A stretch of DNA of 64,000 bases, taken from positions 62,001 through 126,000 of the forward strand of contig JBDVJO010000005.1 in assembly GCA_039939375.1 (NCBI GenBank), given 5' to 3'. Each line of letters opens with the position of its first letter. Position 1 is the first letter of the stretch. The DNA comes from Paracrocinitomix sp039939375 (lineage in GTDB: Bacteria > Bacteroidota > Bacteroidia > Flavobacteriales_D > Crocinitomicaceae). Shown here one piece after another: positions 17,294 to 24,955 of this stretch. Under the pieces are notes generated by a model. That model had not been told where the DNA came from. It worked only from the letters and a program-made list of their open reading frames with translations, and did no database searches. Made by a program: the position numbers and the translations under genes.

Positions 17294-18423
17294 GGGATTA
17301 AATAATCTATCGTCACTGTTTTAGAACCAGCTTGTTCAGCAGAGACGGTTAATGGCGAATCAAAAGAACTGTTCATATAGTCTCCAGATGAAAAATTGTT
17401 GTCTCCATTTTCGTCATAAATACAATTGACAAAATACGAACCAGGATGCATATAATTAAAATTGTATCCGCATAAAGTTTCAGCATTAACTAAGACGTAT
17501 CGTGAACGATAATCCAGATTTCCCGGTTGAAAAATCATTCCTGGAAAGAGTGCTTCAGTGGTAATAATTACCAATACTTTTTTAGCATTATTTACTGTTG
17601 AGGGATTCGTAATGTTCACGGTTAAATCACAACTTCCTAAATAAGGTTGATCTGCCTCAGGATAAGGGTCTCCAACGTTTCCATAATAAACGGCTTCAGT
17701 TTGCCCGTCAAAAGTGCTTGAAAAATCTTTGACTTCTTGTTTTTGCGGATAATTGAAATTAGCAATTGCCCCTTGAACTGAAGTTAAGTCTCTTAGATCA
17801 GCGGTCCATTTCATATGAGAAACTGGGTCTGACAAGGTATTGTAATCATTCGTGAAGGTATGCATGATCAAACTATCATCTTTAAATGTCACTTCAGTGT
17901 GTACTCTCGTTTCACCTCCTGCTGGATCCGAAAATCTGTAATAATTAAACGAAGAATTTTCAACAACGCTATCAATAACCATGTAAGATGTTCTAACTGA
18001 ACCTGCAAACCCTCCACCATTCCTCATCACAGTTTTATAACTAACACCAATTTTCGCTACAAAGAAACTCATGAAAATGTCGTTGACAGAATCCAATTCA
18101 TTTTTAGCCGATATTTGTGCAGCAGAGATGGGTCTAAAGTCAACTATCCATTCAGGATACCCACCCAATGCTGTAGAACTGCTTACTGGTCCGTTCCAAA
18201 TCCCGGGAAGCTGATCCATAATTCCGTAACCCATCACTTCTGTTCCAGGTCCAATTGGTGGATCAACGACTATTCCTCCAGAATCAATTAAAAACTCGCA
18301 GGTTCCATCATCTTTTTTGGCATCTGGATTATAATTGCTAGCTGTCTCATCTGTACAGCCTTTTGTTTTACATGATCCTAAGCCAAATGAAACTATTAAT
18401 AGAGAAATCAATAAATACTTCAT
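17290..18423 (-). CDS. Lipoprotein with GCTD/DGTC metal-binding-like motif, unknown function
   Basis: 377 residues with a lipoprotein signal (LLIVSFGLGS-C). Immediately after the lipid Cys is one copy of the Bacteroidota motif GCTDETASNYNPDAKKDDGTC, a short Asp-rich, probably calcium-binding element usually seen in surface proteins. The rest is beta-rich with several Asn/Asp turns (YDENGDNNFSSGD near the end) and no enzyme motif. It starts ten bases downstream of the Rieske oxygenase and is probably in the same operon. It is convergent with, and overlaps by four bases, the methyltransferase gene. Confidence 0.7.
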   Translation of the reverse strand: MKYLLISLLIVSFGLGSCKTKGCTDETASNYNPDAKKDDGTCEFLIDSGGIVVDPPIGPGTEVMGYGIMDQLPGIWNGPVSSSTALGGYPEWIVDFRPISAAQISAKNELDSVNDIFMSFFVAKIGVSYKTVMRNGGGFAGSVRTSYMVIDSVVENSSFNYYRFSDPAGGETRVHTEVTFKDDSLIMHTFTNDYNTLSDPVSHMKWTADLRDLTSVQGAIANFNYPQKQEVKDFSSTFDGQTEAVYYGNVGDPYPEADQPYLGSCDLTVNITNPSTVNNAKKVLVIITTEALFPGMIFQPGNLDYRSRYVLVNAETLCGYNFNYMHPGSYFVNCIYDENGDNNFSSGDYMNSSFDSPLTVSAEQAGSKTVTIDYLIP

Positions 18424-18433
18424 TCTGATAAAG

Positions 18434-19522
18434 TTATGAATTTATTGCTACTGAAAGCATCCGTTGAAAATGATGTACACCTTGTTCCCGTGTTGGTGAA
18501 AACCGACCTCGTTGATAAAAATGTGATGAAATTCCTTTTTGAACTCCTTCTACCACAAATTCATCTTCACGCTCAACTTTATCGAGCAAAGCTCCTGCTC
18601 CCACTTCTAATTTTTCATGATCATAAACATAAGAGATGAACTTCACCTTGGTTTTATTCATGGCAATAGGTTGAACTACATTAATGGACAAGCCCCAGGG
18701 GTAAAAATTGAACATCATATTCGGATAAACCCAGTAATAATAGGCCGCCACTTTTTTTCCTTCATCTGGATGTCCAGCCGGAAAATCAAAACACTCAACG
18801 CCGTCATCAGCATATCCAATTTGAAGTGACATGTGATCATATAATTCAGTCTTGTACGTTCCATAATCTAAAGTGGCATTCAAATCAGGATGAACAAACG
18901 GAATGTGGAATCCTTCTAGATAATTATCACAGTATAAGGCCCAGTTGGCGTTCACCAAATAATCGCGAGATAAGGCAGAATCTAATTTAAAGTGCTCTAA
19001 AGGCAAATGTCCAACCCGTTCTTTCATCTTTGCAATGACTTCTGAAAATTCAAAACTGGGATTTAATCCTGTAAAGATGAATTGACCCCATCTTTCGACA
19101 GGAAAATTTTTCAAACCTTCGCAAGCCCTTGGAAAATTTTCAGCCTCAGAAAACTCTGGCATGTGTTCAAAATCTCCCTCCAATGAAAATCGGCGACCAT
19201 GATACATGCAACTCAAACCTCTTTGCTTACCAGCTTGTTGAACAACAATATTCCCTCTATGCGTGCAAACATTTGATAGGCACCTGATCGATCCATCTGC
19301 TTGTTTCACCAAAGCTAAAGGTTCATTTATAAAGTGTTCTAAATACGAAAACGGATGCGCGTACTTTTCAAATGGAAGCAAAGAATCATCCCCAACAAAC
19401 TGCCAAGAATTCATGAAAACAGTGGCTTTAACTTTTTCAAATACCGTCTGATCTCGATAAAAATCTGCTGGCAAGGTCTCCGCCTTTTTAATATCTGGGT
19501 CTATGTAAAATTTGTTGCTCAT
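18434..19522 (-). CDS. Rieske [2Fe-2S] non-heme iron oxygenase, alpha-subunit type
   Basis: 362 residues. The Rieske motif is CTH-X16-CMYH near residues 87-108 (VCTHRGN ... LSCMYHGRRF). The C-terminal catalytic domain has the mononuclear iron site pattern DNYLEGFHIPFVHPDL with two His, and an Asp downstream. This is the architecture of ring-hydroxylating oxygenase alpha subunits and choline/stachydrine-type monooxygenases, which oxidise an organic substrate with O2 and electrons from a ferredoxin or reductase. No reductase gene lies next to it, so the electron donor must be elsewhere. The substrate is unknown. It is followed by a lipoprotein gene. Confidence 0.88.
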   Translation of the reverse strand: MSNKFYIDPDIKKAETLPADFYRDQTVFEKVKATVFMNSWQFVGDDSLLPFEKYAHPFSYLEHFINEPLALVKQADGSIRCLSNVCTHRGNIVVQQAGKQRGLSCMYHGRRFSLEGDFEHMPEFSEAENFPRACEGLKNFPVERWGQFIFTGLNPSFEFSEVIAKMKERVGHLPLEHFKLDSALSRDYLVNANWALYCDNYLEGFHIPFVHPDLNATLDYGTYKTELYDHMSLQIGYADDGVECFDFPAGHPDEGKKVAAYYYWVYPNMMFNFYPWGLSINVVQPIAMNKTKVKFISYVYDHEKLEVGAGALLDKVEREDEFVVEGVQKGISSHFYQRGRFSPTREQGVHHFQRMLSVAINS

Positions 19523-19620
19523 TAAGTAAATCTAATTAATTCCATTTTTGTAAAACAAATTTTCGAATTAAATATTCAACCTCTTAGGGGATTACAAAGG
19601 ATGATTTGTAAATTCACATT

Positions 19621-20793
19621 ATGATATCTGTTGAAGAAGCACTCAAATTGGTTCAAGCCAACATTCCAAAAGGGACAACCACGTCTGTCTTAGTTTCTAA
19701 GGCGCTAGGATATACCTTAGCTCAGGATATTATTTCGCCTATTGATATGCCTCCATTCCCACAGTCAGCTATGGATGGCTATGCTGTGAATTTTGATGAA
19801 AGCATTGAAGAATATGCCCTTATCGGAGAAGTTGCGGCTGGGTCCGATCAACAATTTGAACTAGGAAAAGGCGAAGCGGTCAGAATTTTTACCGGAGCAG
19901 CCGTTCCTGATTCTGCAAATACAGTTGTGAGACAAGAAGATGTCATGAATAAAGAACGTAATATTAGCTTTACAACTGAAATAAAATTGAACGCAAACAT
20001 CCGTCCACAGGCCGAGCAAATCAAAACAGGTGAAAAAGCTTTATCCGAAGGTACGTATATAGACCCGGCAACACTCGGATATCTTGCTACACTTGGAATT
20101 ACACAAATTGAAGTTTACCAACAACCAAAAGTAGCCATCTTAACTACGGGAGATGAATTGGTAAAACCCGGTCAAGAATTGCAATACGGACAAGTGTATG
20201 AAAGTAATTCAGCCATGCTTGATGCAGCCTTCAAATCCAAAGGAATATCCAATATCACACACCTCAAAATTCAAGATGACTATTCAGCAACAGTAGTTGC
20301 GATTAAAAGCGTCATTGAAAGTAATGATTTTATAATTCTATCAGGCGGAATATCTGTTGGAGATTATGATTTCGTAGGCAAAGCCTTGCAAGAATTAGAA
20401 GTTGAACAAGTCTTTTACAAAGTAAAACAAAAGCCAGGCAAACCGCTTTATTTTGGGAAAAAAGGGAACACCATAATTTTTGCATTACCAGGAAATCCTG
20501 CTGCCGCATTGACCTCTTTCTACGTCTATATCTACCCTTCCCTTCAACAATTTCAAGGTGGAAGTTTTAAAGGATGCCAACATTTGAAGTTACCATTAGC
20601 CGAAAATTACAGCAGAAAAGCGCAACGTTCAGAATTTTTAAAAGGAAAAATCATTGACGGAAAAATTAACGTTTTGAATGCACAAAGTTCTGCCATGCTC
20701 AGCTCCTTCTCTGAAGCAGACTGTCTGATTTACGTTCCAGAATCTATCACATCATATCATGAAGGTGATTTAGTTGAGTGCTTAATCTTGTGA
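19621..20793 (+). CDS. moeA: Molybdopterin molybdenumtransferase MoeA
   Basis: 390 residues. It opens with SVEEALKLVQANIP and has DIISPIDMPPFPQSAMDGYA (the MoeA signature), then VRIFTGAAVPDSANTVV, ILTTGDELVKPGQEL, ILSGGISVGDYDF and GKPLYFGKK with LPGNPAAALTSF. It inserts molybdate into adenylated molybdopterin in the last step of Moco synthesis. It is the first gene of a Moco group (moaE, moaC-mogA and moaD follow), though the long repeat-filled gap before moaE suggests separate transcripts. Length is normal and no key segment is missing. Confidence 0.95.
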   Translation: MISVEEALKLVQANIPKGTTTSVLVSKALGYTLAQDIISPIDMPPFPQSAMDGYAVNFDESIEEYALIGEVAAGSDQQFELGKGEAVRIFTGAAVPDSANTVVRQEDVMNKERNISFTTEIKLNANIRPQAEQIKTGEKALSEGTYIDPATLGYLATLGITQIEVYQQPKVAILTTGDELVKPGQELQYGQVYESNSAMLDAAFKSKGISNITHLKIQDDYSATVVAIKSVIESNDFIILSGGISVGDYDFVGKALQELEVEQVFYKVKQKPGKPLYFGKKGNTIIFALPGNPAAALTSFYVYIYPSLQQFQGGSFKGCQHLKLPLAENYSRKAQRSEFLKGKIIDGKINVLNAQSSAMLSSFSEADCLIYVPESITSYHEGDLVECLIL

Positions 20794-20873
20794 TTAAAAG
20801 TAGACTTCGAGACTTGTTTCTGTGAAACAACCTCAGCCTTCTTTTAATAGAGTTAAATCGGGCCTTGTAAAGC

Positions 20874-20923
20874 AGGATCACTCTCCTCTAATTAAGTACG
20901 TATAAATAATTCTTTCACTCATG
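20874..20923 (+). repeat. 50-bp imperfect direct repeat, copy 1
   Basis: This segment starts AGGATCA and ends TTTCACTCATG. It matches 21010-21059 without length change, sharing the core TACGTAT and AATAATTCTTTC. Together with the 195-bp repeats it indicates serial insertion or duplication of a repeat family here. Confidence 0.6.
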
Positions 20924-20950
20924 CGTGATAAAAAAGAAATCACCAAATTC

Positions 20951-21013
20951 TTCCCCCTTTCGCTTGCGCTGTAGCTACAGCGAAGGAGCATGTAGGGGGA
21001 CTGAGGGGGAGGA
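20951..21013. repeat. C5/G5-rich palindromic intergenic element
   Basis: TTCCCCCTTT on the left and GGGGGACTGAGGGGGAGG on the right bracket a perfect 16-bp palindrome, CGCTGTAGCTACAGCG, at 20967-20982. The outer C and G runs can pair. Elements of this kind (CCCCCT...AGGGGG) are widespread in Bacteroidota intergenic DNA. The composition is far more GC-rich than the flanks. Confidence 0.6.
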
Positions 21014-21059
21014 TCAGTATCTTTTACTCAAATACGTATGCATAATTCTTTCGCTCATG
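21010..21059 (+). repeat. 50-bp imperfect direct repeat, copy 2
   Basis: Same 50-base element as 20874-20923 (AGGATCA ... TTCGCTCATG), overlapping the end of the GC-rich element and abutting the 195-bp repeat. Confidence 0.6.
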
Positions 21060-21068
21060 TTAAACTAG

Positions 21069-21263
21069 AATCGGACCATTGAAAAGGAGGTGTAGAATTG
21101 TCAAATAAGAATTTCAAAGGAGCGTCCGATTTTTCGAACCCAGGATACAAGACGCTTTCGAAAAATATTGAGCGGTTGAAATTAGTTTTGTCGCAATTCA
21201 AACAAGTTTTCGCGGGTCCTAGACTTTTTTGCTTACTTTTTTTGGCAATGAAAAAAAGTAAGA
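21069..21263 (+). repeat. 195-bp intergenic repeat, copy 1
   Basis: From AATCGGACC to GTAAGA this segment matches 22051-22245 at constant offset 982 with only scattered substitutions and no indels. Its 3' end contains a perfect 12-bp inverted repeat (CTTACTTTTTTT and AAAAAAAGTAAG, seven-base loop), which could fold as a terminator-like hairpin. Frames crossing it are interrupted in copy 2, so it is not a conserved gene. Confidence 0.85.
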
Positions 21264-21360
21264 CTCTCAATAAAACTTAAAAAAATTAACTCTTTAGAGG
21301 GTCAACATCTCCTATCACTCACTTTCATCTCAGTTGTCAAGTTTTTTCTAACAGCAAAAT

Positions 21361-21390
21361 CCTCCCCCTTAATCCCCCTCCAAAGGGGGA
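21361..21390 (+). repeat. 30-bp C-rich/G-rich element, copy 1
   Basis: The 30 bases from CCTCCCCCTTAATCCCCC to AGGGGGA are identical to 43618-43647. TCCCCC and GGGGGA can form a hairpin with a TCCAAA loop, and here seven T follow, so it may terminate transcription 30 bases before moaE. It is a known type of dispersed Bacteroidota intergenic repeat. Confidence 0.75.
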
Positions 21391-21419
21391 ATTTTTTTAT
21401 AAATTCGCTAAAAACATCC

Positions 21420-21854
21420 ATGACTTACAAAAACGTCTTCGTAGAAGGACCTATTACACCAGAAAAAATCGCCACTTCAATCGCTCATCACCAAGTGAAA
21501 ACTAACATTGGTGCTCACGATATCTTTTTAGGGCAAGTCCGGGCAGATGAAATTGACGGAAAAACGGTTCAAGCCATAGAATATTCTGCCTACAACGAAA
21601 TGGCCTTGAAAACCTTTCACGATATCAGAGAATCAGCATTTGACAAATATGACCTTACGTGCATGCACATCTACCACAGCAACGGAATTGTCAAGGCAGG
21701 TGAAATTTGTTTGTTTGTATTCACCAGTTCAGCTCACCGCAAAGAAGCCATGGATGCCTGCCGTTATTTGGTTGAAGAAATCAAAGCAAAAGCACCTGTA
21801 TTTGGAAAAGAACTTTTTGAAGATGACAGCCATCAGTGGAAAGTAAATAAGTAG
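21420..21854 (+). CDS. moaE: Molybdopterin synthase catalytic (large) subunit MoaE
   Basis: 144 residues. Family segments include GAHDIFLGQVRADEIDGKTVQAIEYSA, MHIYHSNGIVKAGEICLFVFTSSAHRKEAMDACRYLVEEIK, and KAPVFGKELFEDDSHQW with the conserved catalytic lysines. With MoaD it converts cyclic pyranopterin monophosphate to molybdopterin by transferring two sulfurs. It sits between two 195-bp direct repeats that could recombine and delete it. No promoter was identified in the repeat-rich upstream DNA. Confidence 0.94.
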   Translation: MTYKNVFVEGPITPEKIATSIAHHQVKTNIGAHDIFLGQVRADEIDGKTVQAIEYSAYNEMALKTFHDIRESAFDKYDLTCMHIYHSNGIVKAGEICLFVFTSSAHRKEAMDACRYLVEEIKAKAPVFGKELFEDDSHQWKVNK

Positions 21855-22270
21855 GGGCTTTCCGCTCTCGGCTGAGACGAGCGGGTCAGGCTTTCGCTAG
21901 TCACTTTTTGATGTGTTCTCGATACTTTCGCTAAGCGCGAAAACTTGAACAAACCAAAAGAGTTCCAACAGACCGCTCAATCCTTAAGCCGAAAGTTGAA
22001 TGAGAGAATTGTTTATGCTAAACAACCTCAGCCCTCTTTTAAGAGAATTAAATCGGACCATTGAAAAGGAGGTGTAGAATTGTCAAATAAGAATTTCAAA
22101 AGAGCGTCCGATTTTTCGATCCCAGGATTAAGGGCGTTTTCGAAAAATATTTAGCGGTTGAAATTAGTTTTGTCACAATTCGAACAAGTTTTCGCGGGTC
22201 CTAGACTTTTTTGCTTACTTTTTTTGGCAATGAAAAAAAGTAAGATGTTGATAATAGATATATTTACACC
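21855..22270. repeat. Gene-free 416-bp stretch with second 195-bp repeat
   Basis: No gene supported. The left half carries GC-rich repeat debris (CTCTCGGCTGAGACGAG and CGATACTTTCGCTAAGCGCG inverted arms). 22020-22059 repeats 20823-20862, and 22051-22245 is copy 2 of the 195-bp repeat. moaC begins 26 bases after the repeat ends. Confidence 0.65.
22051..22245 (+). repeat. 195-bp intergenic repeat, copy 2
   Basis: Same element as 21069-21263, including the perfect CTTACTTTTTTT/AAAAAAAGTAAG hairpin at its end. Differences are single bases such as AAAGGAG versus AAAAGAG. It lies in the same orientation, with moaE between the copies. Confidence 0.85.
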
Positions 22271-23185
22271 ATGGTAGACATCACAGCAAAAACAAACACT
22301 TTACGAATCGCAACTGCTGAGGCAACAGTATCCGTCAGTAAACAAGAAACCATTGATGCTATCAATAACAAAACAGTTCCAAAAGGAGATGTTTTTGAAA
22401 TGTCAAAAGCAGCTGGACTGTTAGGGGTAAAAAAAACGCCAGATTTATTACCTGATTGCCATCCATTACCTATTGAATCCACCAAAATAACTTACACCAT
22501 ATCAGGATTTGAAATCAAGATAAACATAGAGGTCAAAACCATTTATAAAACCGGTGTAGAGGTTGAAGCCATGCACGGCGCGAGCATAGTTGCCTTAAAC
22601 ATGTACGACATGTTGAAACCAATAGATAAGGGCATTGAAATCAATAACATCAGATTAATATCGAAAAAAGGTGGGAAGTCTGATTACAAAGACAAATTTT
22701 TAGATCGAGCAGATATTACAGCTGCTATTATCGTATGTTCTGATACCATTTCTGCAGGTCAAAAAGAAGACAAAGCAGGCAAAGCCATCATTGAAAAATT
22801 GGAGAAATATAAAGTTTCAATCGCAGACTATAAAGTAATTCCAGACGAAAAAGAGCGCATTCAAGCAGCGTTTAACACTGCCGTTTCAAATAATGTTAAG
22901 TTGATCATCTACACCGGCGGAACAGGATTATCATCAAGAGATGTGACACCAGATTCAATTGAGAGCTTAATAGACAGAAGAATTCCGGGAATTGAAGAAG
23001 CCATCAGATCTTACGGACAAGAGCGCATGCCTTATGCTATGTTGTCGAGAAGTTTGGTAGGTGTAAAAGGTGATTCTTTAGTGATGTGTTTACCAGGATC
23101 AACAAATGGCGCCAAAGAAAGTATGGATGCAGTTTTTCCTTTTGTAATGCATGTATTCGGAATTTTAAAAGGAGCGAAGCACTAA
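22271..23185 (+). CDS. moaC: Bifunctional MoaC - MogA/MoaB fusion
   Basis: 304 residues. Residues 1-150 are MoaC: MVDITAKTNTLRIATAEATV, KGDVFEMSKAAGLLGVKKT, LLPDCHPLPI, EVEAMHGASIVALNMYDMLK. MoaC rearranges the GTP-derived intermediate (made by MoaA) to cyclic pyranopterin monophosphate. Residues about 155-304 are a MogA/MoaB domain: AAIIVCSDTISAGQKED, IYTGGTGLSSRDVTPDSI, RSYGQERMPYAMLSRS, LPGSTNGAKESM; this domain adenylates molybdopterin before MoeA. Such fusions are known in Bacteroidota. It joins an early and a late Moco step in one chain. It is convergent with moaD, with no bases between. Confidence 0.94.
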   Translation: MVDITAKTNTLRIATAEATVSVSKQETIDAINNKTVPKGDVFEMSKAAGLLGVKKTPDLLPDCHPLPIESTKITYTISGFEIKINIEVKTIYKTGVEVEAMHGASIVALNMYDMLKPIDKGIEINNIRLISKKGGKSDYKDKFLDRADITAAIIVCSDTISAGQKEDKAGKAIIEKLEKYKVSIADYKVIPDEKERIQAAFNTAVSNNVKLIIYTGGTGLSSRDVTPDSIESLIDRRIPGIEEAIRSYGQERMPYAMLSRSLVGVKGDSLVMCLPGSTNGAKESMDAVFPFVMHVFGILKGAKH

Positions 23186-23425
23186 TTATCCTCCTGCAAA
23201 AGGAGGTAAAAGTGCCACTTCAAATCCGTCCTCTAATTTCGTGTCATTTTGAACCAATGTTTGATTCACAGAAATGGCAAAAGTCAAATTGTTTAATTCA
23301 GGATACTTTACTTTCAATTTATCAACTAAGGCTTCAGACCCCATATTATCTGGAATCTCAAACATTTCAGTAGTACATCCTAACTTTTCAGCTATTTGGG
23401 CAAAATAGAGAATTTTCACTTTCAT
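23186..23425 (-). CDS. moaD: Molybdopterin synthase sulfur carrier MoaD
   Basis: 79 residues with a ubiquitin-like fold signature: KVKILYFAQIAEKLG at the start, LKVKYPEL, FAISVNQTLV, and the diagnostic C-terminus EVALLPPFAGG. The terminal Gly-Gly is adenylated and thiocarboxylated to donate sulfur to MoaE. It lies on the opposite strand to moaE and moaC. Its start overlaps by four bases with the end of nothing upstream but its stop side abuts moaC; its last codons (PPFAGG) form a CCTCC/GGAGG hairpin that may also end transcription. It overlaps the following exporter gene: the exporter begins upstream at 24174 and ends at 23422, four bases into moaD. Confidence 0.93.
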   Translation of the reverse strand: MKVKILYFAQIAEKLGCTTEMFEIPDNMGSEALVDKLKVKYPELNNLTFAISVNQTLVQNDTKLEDGFEVALLPPFAGG

Positions 23426-24174
23426 TGGCCTAAGATAAGTTTTAAAGCAGCCACAAATAACATCAGGCTTAATAAATACCTCAATTTTTTATTATTCAAT
23501 TTCTTTGCGCCGATATATCCGCCTATAAATCCGCCAGCAACCACAAGGATAATCATCAAAATGAGCTGCTCGTTTAAAAACAATTCATCATGATAATACT
23601 GACCAGACAGCCCCGCAACAGAATTCACCCAAATAAATAAAGCTGAAATGGCCGCAGTCTCTTTTGCATTCGCCCAACGAGAAAGTAATAAAATAGGACT
23701 CAAAATGATCCCCCCTCCTATTCCGATTAAACCGGAAAAAAAACCAATACCTGCCCCTACTCCCAATCCTAAAGGTAAATTCACCCGTTTTGAACTAGAA
23801 TCATAATCCCCTTTATTCAGAAATTCATCTAACAGGCCGACCATTTTCGCAACACTTAACAACAAAAATATACCCAGAATAACCTTGTAAAGTCCAGTTT
23901 CAATATTAAAAGTCCCACCTAAAAAAGCCATAGGAATTGAAGCTGCGGCGAATATCGCGAAGGTCTTGAATTTGAAATATCCTAATCGAGCAAAATGAAT
24001 AAAAGCAATGCCCGCTACGAATAAATTTAACACCAATGCCGTTGGACGCATCTCATCTGGAACAAATGAAAAGAGTCCCATTAAAGCCAAATAGCCAGAC
24101 GCTCCGCCATACCCAACAGCTCCGTACGTCATTGCAACAAGAGGTAAAAATATATAGAACCAGATCAAATCCAT
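23422..24174 (-). CDS. TSUP (TauE/SafE) family membrane exporter
   Basis: 250 residues with about eight membrane segments. The N-terminal YGAVGYGGASGYLALMGL and internal FSGLIGIGGGIILSPILLL are the two inverted glycine-rich repeats typical of TSUP proteins, which export sulfite or sulfonates or take up such anions. It ends in an ATGA overlap with moaD, so moaD is translated from the same mRNA directly after it. The coupling of a sulfite-type exporter with a sulfur carrier for Moco is notable; the substrate is inference. It is divergent from the NfeD-flotillin operon across 200 bases. Confidence 0.88.
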   Translation of the reverse strand: MDLIWFYIFLPLVAMTYGAVGYGGASGYLALMGLFSFVPDEMRPTALVLNLFVAGIAFIHFARLGYFKFKTFAIFAAASIPMAFLGGTFNIETGLYKVILGIFLLLSVAKMVGLLDEFLNKGDYDSSSKRVNLPLGLGVGAGIGFFSGLIGIGGGIILSPILLLSRWANAKETAAISALFIWVNSVAGLSGQYYHDELFLNEQLILMIILVVAGGFIGGYIGAKKLNNKKLRYLLSLMLFVAALKLILGQ

Positions 24175-24375
24175 CCATCCAAAACTACCAAGAATAGGCA
24201 GTTCAGCATTATTTACGCACGATTTTTACGATTTTTCTTGTTTCATATTGTTTTTATTGCTAATATTATTAGTAATTAGCTGAAATAATTAGATTAACAA
24301 TTATGGTACCTTGATTGAATAAAAAGACTATTTTTAAGCTGAGTTTATTAATTTATAACTTAAAACCTAAAATTT

Positions 24376-24951
24376 ATGGAAGATTGGTGGGGGGCAATGA
24401 CCCAACTGGAGCATGTCTATTGGATAATAGCTCTTATTGCAAGTATCATTTTTGTTGTATTGTTCTTAGGAACAATTATCGGAGGGGTTGATGCGGATAT
24501 GGATAGTGTAGATGCCGATATTGAAGCAGATGGTGGAATTGGTTTTCAATTCTTAACTGTTAAAAACGTCACTGGATTCTTTACTGTGTTTGCTTGGGCA
24601 GGAATAGGCTCAATCAACAACGGAAACTCAACAACAGTTACATTTATAATTTCATTGACCTCTGGACTCATTATGATGATTGCAATGGCCTGGCTATTTG
24701 CATTCATGGCAAAACAGGCAGAAAGCGGAACCTTATTAATTAAGAATGCCATTGGACAAATTGGTGAAGTCTATATTACGGTTGGAAAAAACAGAAGTAC
24801 TATAGGTAAAATCCAGATTAAAGTTCAGGGATCTTTGAGAGAGCTAGAGGCGCTCACAGATCATGATGATGACCTGGTCCAAGGTAATGTCATAAAAGTG
24901 ACGGAAATTGTTAGTGGAGAATTATTATTAGTAGAAAAATTAAAAAAGTAA
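24376..24951 (+). CDS. NfeD-like/OB-fold membrane protein, flotillin partner
   Basis: 191 residues. Three membrane segments (VYWIIALIASIIFVVLFLGTII, VTGFFTVFAWAGIGSI, TVTFIISLTSGLIMMIAMAWLFAF) precede a soluble OB-fold domain of about 70 residues (LIKNAIGQIGEVYITV, GKIQIKVQGSLRELEA, QGNVIKVTEIVSGELLLVEKL). An acidic loop (DADMDSVDADIEADG) follows the first segment. Proteins of this NfeD/YqiJ type are encoded beside flotillins and interact with them in membrane microdomains. Only four bases separate it from the flotillin gene, so the two are co-translated. Confidence 0.85.
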   Translation: MEDWWGAMTQLEHVYWIIALIASIIFVVLFLGTIIGGVDADMDSVDADIEADGGIGFQFLTVKNVTGFFTVFAWAGIGSINNGNSTTVTFIISLTSGLIMMIAMAWLFAFMAKQAESGTLLIKNAIGQIGEVYITVGKNRSTIGKIQIKVQGSLRELEALTDHDDDLVQGNVIKVTEIVSGELLLVEKLKK

Positions 24952-24955
24952 AAAT

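Larger units (their letters stand above)
20794..21419. repeat. Gene-free 626-bp stretch between moeA and moaE, filled with repeat debris
   Basis: No convincing gene. It holds, in order: a short element at 20823-20862 (recurs at 22020-22059), a 50-bp element at 20874-20923 (imperfect second copy at 21010-21059), a GC-rich C5/G5 element with a perfect 16-bp palindrome at 20967-20982, one copy of the 195-bp repeat (21069-21263) and a C-rich/G-rich element at 21361-21390. Open frames called here on both strands cross the repeat and are probably not genes. Confidence 0.7.

Noticed and set aside
21055..21280. Open frames of about 60-70 residues on both strands between moeA and moaE
   Set aside because: They lie inside the 195-bp repeat; the second copy at 22051-22245 does not keep either frame as a gene.
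24259..24281. GCTAAT/ATTAGC inverted repeat between TSUP and NfeD genes
   Set aside because: Six-base arms in very AT-rich DNA are weak evidence for an operator.
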